Both the position numbers and the translations under genes were made by a program. The notes below the pieces were generated by a model. It saw only the letters and a list, made by a program, of their open reading frames with translations, had not been told where the DNA came from and did not search any database. 64,000 nucleotides of DNA, from assembly GCF_009831655.1 (NCBI RefSeq), contig NZ_WRPA01000011.1, positions 122,930 to 186,929 on the forward strand, in the 5' to 3' direction. Origin of the DNA: Shewanella insulae. GTDB taxonomy: Bacteria > Pseudomonadota > Gammaproteobacteria > Enterobacterales > Shewanellaceae. This document shows positions 16,575 to 25,388 of the stretch, piece by piece (the first letter of the stretch is position 1; each line of letters starts with the position of its first letter).

Positions 16575-17957
16575 TTATTCTTCCTCGAGATGATTGAGCT
16601 CAAACCACTCTTTATATTTACGATCCAATGTCTTGCGAGAAACACCAAGATCGCGCGCGGCGGCAGACTTATTCCCCTGATGCTGATCCACCACAGAGGT
16701 GACATGGTGTTTCTCCACCTCTTTGAGCGACCAGTCCAGCGGATAACCCAGCTCACCCGTTACCTCAGACTTAGGCTGTTGCTTCCAGTACTCGGCCGGC
16801 GGCTTGCCCAGCAAGATGCAGCGTTCAATCATGTTGCGCAGCTCGCGGATGTTACCCGGCCACTCATGCTGCTGCAGTTTAAGCATGTCCTCGTGGCTCC
16901 ACACCACCTCTTTAACGCCAAGCTCAGCCGCGAGCAAGCGAGTAAAGTGATGGGTCAACTCCACTACATCTTCCGGCCGCTCACGCAGCGGCGGGATCAC
17001 TATGTCCAGCACGTTGAGTCGATAAAAGAGATCGCGCCTGAAGTTGCCGGCCTCCACCTCGTCCGCTAGCTTGCGGTTGGTGGCCGCCAGCACCCGAACA
17101 TCGATGTTGATCTCTTTCTCACTGCCCACGGGACGTATGGTGCGCTGTTCCAGCACCCTAAGCAGGGCCGTCTGCATCTTCAGCGGCATCTCGCCTATCT
17201 CGTCGAGGAAGATGGTACCGCCCGAGGCGAAGCTAAACAGGCCCTCCCGATTGCCCTTGGCGCCGGTAAAGGAGCCGGCCGCATGACCGAAGAGCTCACT
17301 CTCCAGCAGCTCGGGGGCGATGGCACCACAGTTGACGGGCACAAATGGGCCCTGACGACCGCTTAGCAGATGCAGCTGTCTGGCCACCAGCTCTTTACCC
17401 GTGCCCGATTCACCTTCGATAAGGATCACCGCATTGGTGGGCGCCACTCGCTCGATCACATGCTTCACCTCCATCATGGCATCGCTGCTGCCTATGATGG
17501 TGGAGGATTGGCCGATGGAGACCTCACGACGCAGCATGAGGTTTTCGCGCTTGAGCAGGCGACGTTCGATGCAGCGGTCAACCGCTTTCATCATCTGCTC
17601 CAGGTGGAAGGGCTTCATAATAAAGTCGGAGGCGCCGGCACGCAGCGCCTTGATGGCCACGTCCATATCGGCGTAGCCCGTCATGAAGATGATGTCTGAG
17701 CGCCGCTCCTGATCGCTCAGCGCCTCGTCCCATTCGATACCGGAACGGCCCGGCAGGCGAATATCGACGATCAACAGATCGAAGTGACAGCGGCTCCTGA
17801 GTTGCTCGGCGTCTTCGACACTGCCTGCGGTTTCCACCAGGGCGAACTTCTTCGACAGCGCCTTCTTCAGGAAGCTGCGCATGCCTGGCTCATCGTCGAC
17901 GATCAGCACAGATACGGCAGAAGGTAGGGGCTTCATCTCTTTATTGGGCTGGCTCAT
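16575..17957 (-). CDS. Sigma-54-dependent response regulator (NtrC/DctD family)
   Basis: About 460 residues from the ATG at 17957 (MSQPNKEM, with GAAGA upstream); the frame could extend to 18008. The receiver domain has the DD pair (VLIVDDEPG) and phospho-acceptor Asp in LLIVDIRLPG (Asp65 from the proposed start). The AAA+ domain has Walker A GESGTGKE, Walker B GGTIFLDEIGEMP and the sigma-54 contact loop in the variant form GSFTGA instead of GAFTGA. A Fis-type helix-turn-helix closes the protein (NKSAAARDLGVSRKTLDRKYKEW). It should activate sigma-54 promoters when phosphorylated by the adjacent kinase. The divergent tupA promoter region, with a sigma-54 signature and an inverted repeat, is an obvious candidate target. 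Confidence 0.9.
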   Translation of the reverse strand: MSQPNKEMKPLPSAVSVLIVDDEPGMRSFLKKALSKKFALVETAGSVEDAEQLRSRCHFDLLIVDIRLPGRSGIEWDEALSDQERRSDIIFMTGYADMDVAIKALRAGASDFIMKPFHLEQMMKAVDRCIERRLLKRENLMLRREVSIGQSSTIIGSSDAMMEVKHVIERVAPTNAVILIEGESGTGKELVARQLHLLSGRQGPFVPVNCGAIAPELLESELFGHAAGSFTGAKGNREGLFSFASGGTIFLDEIGEMPLKMQTALLRVLEQRTIRPVGSEKEINIDVRVLAATNRKLADEVEAGNFRRDLFYRLNVLDIVIPPLRERPEDVVELTHHFTRLLAAELGVKEVVWSHEDMLKLQQHEWPGNIRELRNMIERCILLGKPPAEYWKQQPKSEVTGELGYPLDWSLKEVEKHHVTSVVDQHQGNKSAAARDLGVSRKTLDRKYKEWFELNHLEEE

Positions 17958-18074
17958 ATTGTCTTCTTTTGGACATTTTGACTCATATTCAACAGATTCT
18001 AGCATCAAACCTCGGCCAATTGGTCACCCTGAACCAGTAGAATCGCGCTCTGGGACATTATGTCTGGCGATAAT

Positions 18075-18112
18075 TTGCCGAGCTTGCGATCTGCTTCACA
18101 CTTTGTCGGCAA
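18075..18112 (+). promoter_or_regulatory. Candidate upstream activator site, inverted repeat
   Basis: TTGCCGA (18075-18081) and TCGGCAA (18106-18112) are perfect inverted repeats whose centres are 31 bases, about three helical turns, apart. They lie about 60 and 91 bases before the start predicted from the sigma-54 element. That is the normal enhancer distance for an NtrC-family activator, which is encoded next door. Confidence 0.5.
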
Positions 18113-18142
18113 CTTGTGAGCTTTTTTTGCGGATAATAGTTT

Positions 18143-18158
18143 TGGCATTGATTTTGCT
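18143..18158 (+). promoter_or_regulatory. Candidate sigma-54 promoter of tupA
   Basis: The sequence TGGCATTGATTTTGCT has the invariant GG (18144-18145) and GC (18156-18157) separated by exactly ten bases, and keeps TGGCA and TTGCT of the TGGCAC-N5-TTGCA consensus. Transcription would begin near 18169, about 68 bases before tupA. No good sigma-70 pair was noticed in the same place. Confidence 0.6.
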
Positions 18159-18187
18159 GAAACAGTTTCGTTATTTACACACAATCG

Positions 18188-18210
18188 GCGTGATGCCGGC
18201 AATATCACGC
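18188..18210 (+). other. Inverted repeat in the tupA leader
   Basis: GCGTGAT (18188-18194) and ATCACGC (18204-18210) are perfect seven-base inverted repeats with a nine-base spacer. They lie in the predicted untranslated leader about 27 bases before the tupA ATG. The repeat could be an operator or an RNA hairpin near the ribosome-binding site. It does not resemble the large Moco RNA motif. Confidence 0.45.
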
Positions 18211-18236
18211 ACTCAAGCAGATGCCAAGGAGCAAAA

Positions 18237-19049
18237 ATGCTAAAGCTAAAATCGATACTCAGCCTAGCGATCGTCGCCAGTGCCCTTACGTTAACCTCTG
18301 CCCAGGCAGAAGAGGTCATTAAACTGGCCACCACTACCAGCACAGAAAACTCTGGTCTACTCAAGCACCTGCTGCCTAAATTTGAGCAGGAGTCTGGTTA
18401 TAAGGTGCAGGTTATCGCTACTGGTACGGGTAAGGCCCTCAAGCTGGGCCGTCAGGGCGATGTAGACGTGGTAATGACTCACGCCCCAGCTGCCGAAGCC
18501 AAATTCGTTAACGAAGGCTATGGCATGCTGCCACGCGGCATCATGGAAAACGATTTTGTGATCTTGGGCCCGAAAAATGACCCAGCGAAGATCCGTAGCA
18601 GTAAGACAGCCGAAGAGGCCTTTGCTAAAATAGCCGACTCAGGCGTGGGCTTCGTCTCTCGTGGTGACAACTCAGGCACCAACATGAAAGAGTTGATCAT
18701 CTGGAAAGGCGCTAAGGTTGAGCCGAAATTTAACGGCTACCGTGCAGTAGGCCAAGGCATGGGTAAGACGCTGCTGATGGCAAACGAACTACAGGCCTAC
18801 ACACTGTCTGACCGCGGCACATTCGTTGCCTACAAGGCGAAGCTAGATCTAGCGGTTGACTATGATGGCGGTAAAGCACTGGCTAATCCTTATCAAATCA
18901 TGTTGATCAACCCGAAGAAATACCCAGATCTGAACCACAAAGGTGCTAAGGCCCTGAGTGACTGGCTGATCGGCAACGAAGCCCAAGGCATGATTAACAG
19001 CTACACCGTACAGGGTGAGCAACTATTTAAGGCAACATATAGCGAATGA
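18237..19049 (+). CDS. tupA: Tungstate ABC transporter, periplasmic binding protein TupA
   Basis: 270 residues with a signal peptide (residues 1-24, ending SAQA) and the family signature VIKLATTTSTENSGLL directly after it. Further hallmarks are VIATGTGKALKLGRQGDVDVV and SRGDNSGTNMKE. TupA binds tungstate with very high selectivity over molybdate; selectivity here is assumed from family membership. An AAGGAG Shine-Dalgarno lies close before the ATG. The gene is first in a tupABC-mobA-mobB/moeA-moaA series, all on the same strand with overlaps or short gaps. A sigma-54 type promoter is predicted upstream. Confidence 0.92.
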   Translation: MLKLKSILSLAIVASALTLTSAQAEEVIKLATTTSTENSGLLKHLLPKFEQESGYKVQVIATGTGKALKLGRQGDVDVVMTHAPAAEAKFVNEGYGMLPRGIMENDFVILGPKNDPAKIRSSKTAEEAFAKIADSGVGFVSRGDNSGTNMKELIIWKGAKVEPKFNGYRAVGQGMGKTLLMANELQAYTLSDRGTFVAYKAKLDLAVDYDGGKALANPYQIMLINPKKYPDLNHKGAKALSDWLIGNEAQGMINSYTVQGEQLFKATYSE

Positions 19050-19753
19050 GTGAAGGCTGGTTAGCCCTAATACAGCAGGCGTTGAGCCTGCTGTTTTCAT
19101 TAGACCCCGATGTTTGGTCTATCGTCAGTGTCTCGTTTGCAGTCTCTTTTGCGGCGCTGGCGATCACCCTAATCCCCTCTATGGTGCTGGGCTTCGTGCT
19201 GGCCTTCGCCCGTTTTCCAGGACGTTGGTTTGCCACTAACCTGGTACAGACGACACAATCTATCCCAACAGTAGTGATCGGCCTCTTGGTCTATCTGTTG
19301 CTGACCCGCATGGGCCCACTGGGGGATCTAAAATGGCTATTTACTCAGAAAGGCATGATACTGGGACAGATGATGATCTGCGCCCCAGTGTTAATCGCCA
19401 TGAGTCAGGCCGCCTTTACCAGCGTGGATAAGCGTGCCTGGGAAACCTCTCGCACCCTGGGTGCCTCCTGGCTACGATCCGTCTGGCTGGTGTGCCGGGA
19501 GCTCAAGGTGCCCTTGTTGATGGCCATAGTCGCGGCCTTTAGCCGCATCCTCACCGAGGTGGGTTGTTCCATGATGGTGGGCGGCAATATTGCCGGCGTC
19601 ACCCGTAATATCCCCACCGCCATCGCCCTGGAAACCAGTAAGGGCGACTTCGCCCAGGCTATCGCCCTGGGACTGGTACTGCTTATACTGGCCTTGGTGC
19701 TTAACTTCACTCTGGGCACCCTCAGAGGCAGAGCCGAACCGAGGAGCCTATAG
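19046..19753 (+). CDS. tupB: Tungstate ABC transporter permease TupB
   Basis: 235 residues, about five or six membrane helices. The binding-protein-dependent permease loop is visible as ETSRTLGASWLRSVWLVCRELKVPLL near residues 130-160, the EAA-type contact with the ATPase. The early SVSFAVSFAALAITLIPSM segment also matches the family. Its ATG overlaps the tupA stop (ATGA), so the two are translationally coupled. It forms the inner-membrane channel for tungstate delivered by TupA. Confidence 0.9.
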   Translation: MSEGWLALIQQALSLLFSLDPDVWSIVSVSFAVSFAALAITLIPSMVLGFVLAFARFPGRWFATNLVQTTQSIPTVVIGLLVYLLLTRMGPLGDLKWLFTQKGMILGQMMICAPVLIAMSQAAFTSVDKRAWETSRTLGASWLRSVWLVCRELKVPLLMAIVAAFSRILTEVGCSMMVGGNIAGVTRNIPTAIALETSKGDFAQAIALGLVLLILALVLNFTLGTLRGRAEPRSL

Positions 19754-19755
19754 TC

Positions 19756-20472
19756 ATGGTCAAGATCATCGCCAACAACATAGAGATGCGCTTCGGCAGC
19801 CGCCTGCTGTACCGTTTCGATAGTCTCAGCCTGGCTCAGCACCAGACCATACACCTGCAGGGCGACAACGGCAGCGGCAAGACCACACTGATGAAGATGC
19901 TGGCAGGCCTGCAGGCACCAAGCCGTGGCGAAATCCAAACCGAAGGCTTTGCCCCGACACCTTGGTGGCGCCGCAATCCCTTGCTGGGCAAGGCTGTGTA
20001 TCTGCATCAACACCCCTATCTGTTTGACGGCAGCGTGGCGTACAACCTCAACTATGTGCAGCCGTTTTGCGACATGACGGAGCAGGAGATAGCCTCGCGC
20101 ACCCAGACGGCGATCGAGATGGCCCAGCTGGGTTCATTACTTAACCAGAGAGCCGCTAGCCTCTCCGGCGGTGAGCGCCAACGCCTGGCCATCGCCCGCG
20201 CCTGGATCATGCGCCCACGCCTGCTGATGCTGGATGAGCCCACCTCCAACATGGACAAGCTGTCCCAGCAACTGGTGCTGACCATGGTCAGCCATCTGAA
20301 ACAACAAGGCACAGGCATGCTGATCAGCAGCCATCAGAGCTGTTCGCTCACAGGCCTGTGCGAGCAGACCTGGCAGATCCAGGAACAAGCTATTCAGGTA
20401 AGCCCATCGACCCTAGATGAGCGCCCCTTCACCCCATCACAGCAGGAGCTGAGATATGTCACCGCAAATTGA
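19756..20472 (+). CDS. tupC: Tungstate ABC transporter ATPase TupC
   Basis: 238 residues forming one ABC ATPase domain: Walker [10 protein letters not shown] near residues 36-44, signature [15 protein letters not shown] and Walker [16 protein letters not shown], with the H-loop in ISSHQSC. It follows tupB by two bases, with GAGGAG upstream, and overlaps mobA by 17 bases. The protein ends soon after the core domain, without the regulatory molybdate-binding extension of ModC, consistent with a Tup-type ATPase. Confidence 0.9.
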   Translation: MVKIIANNIEMRFGSRLLYRFDSLSLAQHQTIHLQGDNGSGKTTLMKMLAGLQAPSRGEIQTEGFAPTPWWRRNPLLGKAVYLHQHPYLFDGSVAYNLNYVQPFCDMTEQEIASRTQTAIEMAQLGSLLNQRAASLSGGERQRLAIARAWIMRPRLLMLDEPTSNMDKLSQQLVLTMVSHLKQQGTGMLISSHQSCSLTGLCEQTWQIQEQAIQVSPSTLDERPFTPSQQELRYVTAN

Positions 20473-21046
20473 TGCCGTGATCCTTGCCGGTGGCATGGCC
20501 AGACGCATGGGCGGCAACGATAAGGGGTTGGTCGAGTTAAACGATCAGCCGATGATAAAACACGCAATCGACCGGATAAAACCTCAGGTTAAGCAGATCC
20601 TGATCAACGCAAACCGCAACCAAGATCGCTATGCTGAGTTTGGTTACCCAGTATTGAGCGACGAAGATTCGGGTTATCTTGGGCCGCTGGCCGGCATGAT
20701 CACCGCCATGGGACAGACCCAGGCCGACTACCTCATGGTGGTGCCCTGTGACTGCCCGCTACTGCCGACAGATCTGGTGCAGCGTATGCTTAAGGCCATT
20801 GCAGCCGAAGACGCCGAGATGGCAGTGGCCAGCGACGGCAAGCGGGAGCAACCTGTGGTGTTGCTGATGAAGCCTGAGCTGCGAGAATCGATGAAGGCCT
20901 TCTTAGATGCCGGCGAACGTAAGATCGATTTCTGGTATGCCAAACACCACTGTGTCGTATGTGACTTTTCCGATCAGCCCAACGCCTTCGTAAACGTCAA
21001 CACGCCAGAACAAAAACAACAACTTTCCGAGGCAATTGCCCACTAA
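20456..21046 (+). CDS. mobA: Molybdenum cofactor guanylyltransferase MobA
   Basis: 196 residues with the nucleotidyltransferase N-terminus [19 protein letters not shown], which binds GTP, then [18 protein letters not shown] and the closing FVNVNTPEQ. MobA attaches GMP to Mo-molybdopterin to give the bis-MGD cofactor of the DMSO-reductase family of enzymes, of which Shewanella has many. AGGAG precedes the ATG inside the end of tupC, so expression is tied to tungstate uptake. Confidence 0.92.
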   Translation: MSPQIDAVILAGGMARRMGGNDKGLVELNDQPMIKHAIDRIKPQVKQILINANRNQDRYAEFGYPVLSDEDSGYLGPLAGMITAMGQTQADYLMVVPCDCPLLPTDLVQRMLKAIAAEDAEMAVASDGKREQPVVLLMKPELRESMKAFLDAGERKIDFWYAKHHCVVCDFSDQPNAFVNVNTPEQKQQLSEAIAH

Positions 21047-21060
21047 AAATAGAGGTGTAC

Positions 21061-22860
21061 ATGAGCATACCGTTTAACAATCCACTGCCTATCCCCGTCC
21101 TCGGGTTTTGCGCCTACAGTGGCACAGGCAAGACGACCCTGTTGAAGAAGCTGATCCCCGAACTCAATCGTCGAGGCCTGCGGCTAGCCGTTGTCAAACA
21201 TGCTCATCACAACTTCGATGTGGATATTCCTGGCAAGGACAGCTACGAGATGCGCAAGGCGGGTGCCCGCCAGATGCTGGTCGCCTCACACGTGCGTTGG
21301 GCGCTGATGACAGAAGATCCGGTAGAAGAAGCCCCAGAGCTGCCTCACCTGCTGGCCCAAATCGAGGCCGACAAGGTGGATATCGTCCTAGTGGAAGGCT
21401 TCAAGAAGCTGGCGCTACCTAAGGTGGAGCTACACCGCGCCGCCCACGGTAAGCCCTTTATCCATACCCATGATGAGCACATTCAGGCCATCGCCTGCTG
21501 CGACGATACTCAGCTGCCCTCGGATCTCAGACGCTTAGATATTAACGATGTGGGCCAGATCGCCGACTTCGTCATCGAGTACGCCAATAACTGGCGCCCC
21601 TGCACGCCATCGCTCCCCCTCGCCCCCGAATGCGGCTGCGAGCTGGACACCAGCAAGACGCTGTCGGTAAGACAGGGGATAGACAAGATCCTCTCCTACG
21701 TCACGCCTGTGTCGGTCACGGAAGAGGTCGCCATAGACGACAGCACAGACAGGGTACTTGCTCAAGATGCCATCTCGCCGGTCGACGTGCCCCAGCACAC
21801 TAATTCGGCGATGGACGGCTTCGCCTTTGCCTATTCAGACCCCATGTTAGACAGCTATAAGCTTGTAGGCGATGTGATGGCCGGTCATAGCTACCAGGGC
21901 ACTCTTAATCCCGGTGAGGCGGTGCGCATCATGACGGGGGCCCCCATGCCGGACGGCGCCGATACGGTACAGATGAAGGAGATAGCGGAAGATCGCGGCG
22001 ACACTGTCAGCTTCCGGGGCAATATCAGCCTGGGGCAACACGTGCGTCAGGCAGGTGAAGACATTGCCAAGGACCACACAGCCCTGAGCGCCGGGCACAG
22101 ACTCAAGGCGGCCCACCAAGGCATGCTGGCGTCACTGGGCTTCGGCAAACTGCCCGTGTATCGCCGCCCCAAGGTCGCCGTCTTCTCTACCGGCGACGAG
22201 GTGTGCCAGCCTGGCGAACCGTTGAAACCCAACTGCATCTACGACTCCAACCGCTTCACCATCAAGTCCATGGTGAAGCAGCTAGGCTGCGAGGTGATCG
22301 ACCTCGGCATCCTGGAAGATAACGAGGCCGCCCTGGTCGACGCCCTACAAGGCGCGGCGCAGCAGGCCGATGTGGTGATCAGCTCTGGCGGTGTCTCGGT
22401 AGGCGATGCCGACTTTATCAAGTTGGCGCTCGCCAAGGTGGGACAGATCAACTTTTGGCGCATCAACATGCGCCCGGGTCGCCCACTGGCCTTCGGTCAG
22501 ATAGGCGACAGCCTCTTCTTCGGCCTGCCGGGTAACCCGGTAGCCGTAATGGTCTCCTTCATGCAGTTCGTTCAGCCTGCACTGCGCAAGCTAGCGGGCG
22601 AACAGGAGTGGACACCGACCTTAGTGCCAGCCATCGCCGACTGCACCCTGCGCAGCCGCACGGGCCGCACCGAATTTACCCGCGGCGTCTATCATCTAGG
22701 CTCTGACGGCCGTCTGCATGTCACCAGCACAGGGGCCCAGGGCTCGGGCATGTTGAGCTCCATGGTAAAGGGCAACTGTCTTATCGTGATCGCCGAGAAA
22801 GACGAGCAGCTCAACGTGGGTGATACCGTTTATATTCAACCCTTTGCCGATCTCTTATAG
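21061..22860 (+). CDS. MobB-MoeA fusion protein (molybdopterin cofactor synthesis)
   Basis: 599 residues from the ATG at 21061, which has AGAGG just before it; an in-frame GTG at 21055 is less likely. Residues 1 to about 175 are a MobB GTP-binding domain (GFCAYSGTGKTTLLKKLIPEL, VKHAHHNFDVD, VDIVLVEGFK). The rest is MoeA: VSVTEEVAIDDSTDRVLAQD, DVPQHTNSAMDGFAF, RIMTGAPMPDGADTV, VAVFSTGDEV, SSGGVSVGDADFIK and FGLPGNPVAVMV. MoeA inserts the metal into molybdopterin; MobB assists the guanylyl step. The fusion unites both activities in one polypeptide next to tungstate import. Confidence 0.92.
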   Translation: MSIPFNNPLPIPVLGFCAYSGTGKTTLLKKLIPELNRRGLRLAVVKHAHHNFDVDIPGKDSYEMRKAGARQMLVASHVRWALMTEDPVEEAPELPHLLAQIEADKVDIVLVEGFKKLALPKVELHRAAHGKPFIHTHDEHIQAIACCDDTQLPSDLRRLDINDVGQIADFVIEYANNWRPCTPSLPLAPECGCELDTSKTLSVRQGIDKILSYVTPVSVTEEVAIDDSTDRVLAQDAISPVDVPQHTNSAMDGFAFAYSDPMLDSYKLVGDVMAGHSYQGTLNPGEAVRIMTGAPMPDGADTVQMKEIAEDRGDTVSFRGNISLGQHVRQAGEDIAKDHTALSAGHRLKAAHQGMLASLGFGKLPVYRRPKVAVFSTGDEVCQPGEPLKPNCIYDSNRFTIKSMVKQLGCEVIDLGILEDNEAALVDALQGAAQQADVVISSGGVSVGDADFIKLALAKVGQINFWRINMRPGRPLAFGQIGDSLFFGLPGNPVAVMVSFMQFVQPALRKLAGEQEWTPTLVPAIADCTLRSRTGRTEFTRGVYHLGSDGRLHVTSTGAQGSGMLSSMVKGNCLIVIAEKDEQLNVGDTVYIQPFADLL

Positions 22861-22920
22861 TCGACAATGGATTAGCCAGGCGGGCGAGGCGAACTCCCCC
22901 GCCGTCGTAGGTGATTCTGT

Positions 22921-23907
22921 ATGAGTTTAATCGTCGATACCTTTGGCCGCACCGTGGAATACCTTCGTCTCTCGGTGACCGACAGATGCGATTTTCGCTG
23001 TGTCTACTGTATGAGTGAAGACCCCTGTTTTCTCGACAGAGAGCAGGTACTCAGCCTGGAGGAGCTGGCTTGGATAGGCCAGGCCTTTACCGAGCTAGGG
23101 GTCAAGAAGATCCGCCTCACCGGCGGCGAGCCTCTGGTGCGTACCGATTGCGACCAATTGGTCAAGCTGCTGGGGAGGCTGCCCGGCCTCAAAGAGCTGT
23201 CCATGACCACCAATGGCTCGCGCCTGAGTAAGTTTGCCGGCAAGATGCATGATGCGGGGCTGAGCCGTCTCAACATCAGCCTGGATACCCTGAAACCCGA
23301 GCTATTTACCCAGCTAACCCGCAACGGCAACCTGGAGCGGGTGATCCAAGGAATAGATGCCGCCAAGGCAGCGGGCTTCAGCCGTATCAAGATCAACGCC
23401 GTGATCCTGCGTGGTCAGAATGACGACGAGGTGCTGGATCTCATCGAATTTTGCCGCGGGCGCGAACTGGATATCGCCTTCATCGAAGAGATGCCACTAG
23501 GGATCATCGACGAGCGCAAGAAGAGCCGCCACTGCAGCAGCGACGAGGTTAAGGCCATCATCACTCAGCGCTATCCCCTGAGTGTCTCCGACAAGCGTAC
23601 CGGTGGCCCGGCCCGCTACTACACCATGCCCGGCAGCAAGATACATGTGGGCTTCATATCGCCCCACAGCAACAACTTCTGCCACGAATGTAATCGGGTG
23701 AGGGTCACTGTGGAGGGACGTTTGCTCCTCTGTCTGGGCAACGAAAACTCGGTGGATCTCAAGGCAATCGTTAGGCAGTATCCCGGCGATATCGAGCGCC
23801 TGAAACGGGCGATTCTTGAGGCGATCAAGCTCAAGCCCAAGGAGCATCACTTCAGCCCCGAAGGCGAAACCCAGATCCTGCGTTTCATGAATGCCACCGG
23901 CGGCTGA
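22921..23907 (+). CDS. moaA: GTP 3',8-cyclase MoaA (radical SAM)
   Basis: 328 residues. The N-terminal radical-SAM cluster is CDFRCVYC (CxxxCxxC) and the SAM region is RLTGGEPLVRTD. The C-terminal substrate-side cluster is CHECNRVRVT with a further Cys 14 residues on. The protein ends in Gly-Gly (MNATGG), as required for activity in known MoaA. It makes (8S)-3',8-cyclo-7,8-dihydro-GTP, the first step of molybdopterin synthesis. moaC, moaD and moaE are not in the window. It lies 60 bases after the mobB/moeA gene and may share the tup operon. Confidence 0.95.
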   Translation: MSLIVDTFGRTVEYLRLSVTDRCDFRCVYCMSEDPCFLDREQVLSLEELAWIGQAFTELGVKKIRLTGGEPLVRTDCDQLVKLLGRLPGLKELSMTTNGSRLSKFAGKMHDAGLSRLNISLDTLKPELFTQLTRNGNLERVIQGIDAAKAAGFSRIKINAVILRGQNDDEVLDLIEFCRGRELDIAFIEEMPLGIIDERKKSRHCSSDEVKAIITQRYPLSVSDKRTGGPARYYTMPGSKIHVGFISPHSNNFCHECNRVRVTVEGRLLLCLGNENSVDLKAIVRQYPGDIERLKRAILEAIKLKPKEHHFSPEGETQILRFMNATGG

Positions 23908-23970
23908 TGCCCTGGGCCATTTTCGATGATAGACTCTGACATATCTGATCTTGAATGAGTCTGACTCGAG

Positions 23971-24423
23971 ATGGCCCTGACCCGAAGAAAATGGAATAAC
24001 ATCATCATCTTCGCCTCCATCGCCATGGTGGCGATACTCACCTTCTTGGATCGTGAGCGTCAGGCGATCCCGGAAGATGCCCAGCCCCTCTTCGATCAAC
24101 AGGCGCCCCTGTTTCAGCTGCAATATGACGATCTCTGGCTCGCCCAGCAGGGCTTCGGTTGGCAATGTGACCCTAAGGTGCTCAACTGTCGCCAGTGGGC
24201 CGAGGCCTGGGGTGGCATCCTGGTTTCGCCTATCGCCAAACCCACAGGCATAGCCTCGTCCCCCCACGAGCTGGTGATCCAGATCCGCGACATAGAGACA
24301 ACCCAGCTCTGGCTTTTCTATCCCGAAGAGGGACTGCTAAGCTCACCGGCCGGTAACTGGTATCGGATCCCGCCAAGTCTGCGTCCGTCATTGCTGCCGA
24401 TCCTCAGACTCGATAACCCCTAA
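23971..24423 (+). CDS. Conserved-looking single-pass membrane protein upstream of mutM
   Basis: 150 residues; family not recognised. One membrane helix near residues 10-25 ([17 protein letters not shown]) anchors a soluble, tryptophan-rich domain containing [20 protein letters not shown], where two cysteines six residues apart could form a disulfide. The N-terminus MALTRRKW is positive-inside, so the domain should face the periplasm. It lies 23 bases before mutM on the same strand and is probably co-transcribed with it. No catalytic motif is visible and no function is proposed. Confidence 0.75.
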   Translation: MALTRRKWNNIIIFASIAMVAILTFLDRERQAIPEDAQPLFDQQAPLFQLQYDDLWLAQQGFGWQCDPKVLNCRQWAEAWGGILVSPIAKPTGIASSPHELVIQIRDIETTQLWLFYPEEGLLSSPAGNWYRIPPSLRPSLLPILRLDNP

Positions 24424-24446
24424 ACCAGCAAAACGAAGAGACACCT

Positions 24447-25262
24447 ATGCCCGAACTCCCCGAAGTCGAAGTGACCCGCCAAGGGATCTCCCCTCATCTG
24501 CTCGATCAGCAGGTCACAGGGTTAACCGTGCGCAATGCTTCCCTGCGCTGGCCCGTGCCCGAGGTCGCCCAGCTGATAGTGGGGCAGACTATCAGAGGCG
24601 TACGCCGCCGCGCCAAATACCTACTGCTGGATACCGATGCCGGCACCACCATAGTTCACCTGGGCATGTCGGGCAGCCTGAGGATCCTGCCCAAGTCGAC
24701 GCCGGTAGAGAAGCATGACCATATCGATCTTGAGCTTGCCAGCGGCAAGGTACTCAGGTTTAACGATCCCAGACGCTTCGGCGCCTGGCTCTGGTGCGAG
24801 CTACCCGAAGCCGCCCACCCCCTGCTGGCCAAGCTAGGCCCCGAGCCCCTACAATCGGGCTTCAATGTCGACTATTTGACCAAGGCACTGGAAGGTAAGA
24901 AGAAGGCAGTCAAACTCTGCCTGATGGACAACCATATCGTGGTGGGCGTAGGGAATATCTATGCCAACGAGGCCCTGTTTGCCGCAGGCATACATCCACA
25001 GGCCGAGGCGGGAAGAATAGATAGGGAACGGCTCACCGTGCTGGTTGCCGAGGTCAAACAGATCCTGGCTCAGGCGATCAAACAGGGCGGCACCACACTC
25101 AAAGATTTCACCAACGCCGAGGGCAAACCCGGTTATTTTGCCCAGAAGCTGCATGTCTATGGCCGCGGCGGTGAGACCTGCACCCAATGCGGCAACCTGC
25201 TGAGCGAGATAAAACTCGGCCAAAGAGCCACCGTCTTCTGCGGTCTGTGCCAGCCACGCTAA
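24447..25262 (+). CDS. mutM: Formamidopyrimidine-DNA glycosylase MutM (Fpg)
   Basis: 271 residues starting [14 protein letters not shown]; the catalytic Pro2 and Glu3 are present. The helix-two-turn-helix region ([19 protein letters not shown]) and the C-terminal zinc finger ([24 protein letters not shown], four Cys) are intact. MutM removes 8-oxoguanine and formamidopyrimidines from DNA with beta,delta-lyase activity. A strong terminator lies about 50 bases after the stop. Confidence 0.97.
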   Translation: MPELPEVEVTRQGISPHLLDQQVTGLTVRNASLRWPVPEVAQLIVGQTIRGVRRRAKYLLLDTDAGTTIVHLGMSGSLRILPKSTPVEKHDHIDLELASGKVLRFNDPRRFGAWLWCELPEAAHPLLAKLGPEPLQSGFNVDYLTKALEGKKKAVKLCLMDNHIVVGVGNIYANEALFAAGIHPQAEAGRIDRERLTVLVAEVKQILAQAIKQGGTTLKDFTNAEGKPGYFAQKLHVYGRGGETCTQCGNLLSEIKLGQRATVFCGLCQPR

Positions 25263-25308
25263 GCCCGGCGTGGATAACCCAGCCTGAGCAATTCCTGTTT
25301 CCGTAAAC

Positions 25309-25340
25309 GCAAAAAAGGCTGACAAGATGTCAGCCTTTTT
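25309..25340. terminator. Bidirectional terminator between mutM and the Wzi-like gene
   Basis: AAAGGCTGACA and TGTCAGCCTTT form a perfect stem around AGA, with A-rich and T-rich flanks on the two sides. It serves the convergent mutM and Wzi-like genes. Confidence 0.9.
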
Positions 25341-25388
25341 CTTTACTTGTTTTCAGTTAAAGCCTTAACTAAACAAGTATTCTAAATA

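Noticed and set aside
18113..18236. Moco/Tuco RNA motif upstream of tupA
   Set aside because: The leader is too short and lacks the multi-stem GNRA-containing architecture; only one short inverted repeat is present.
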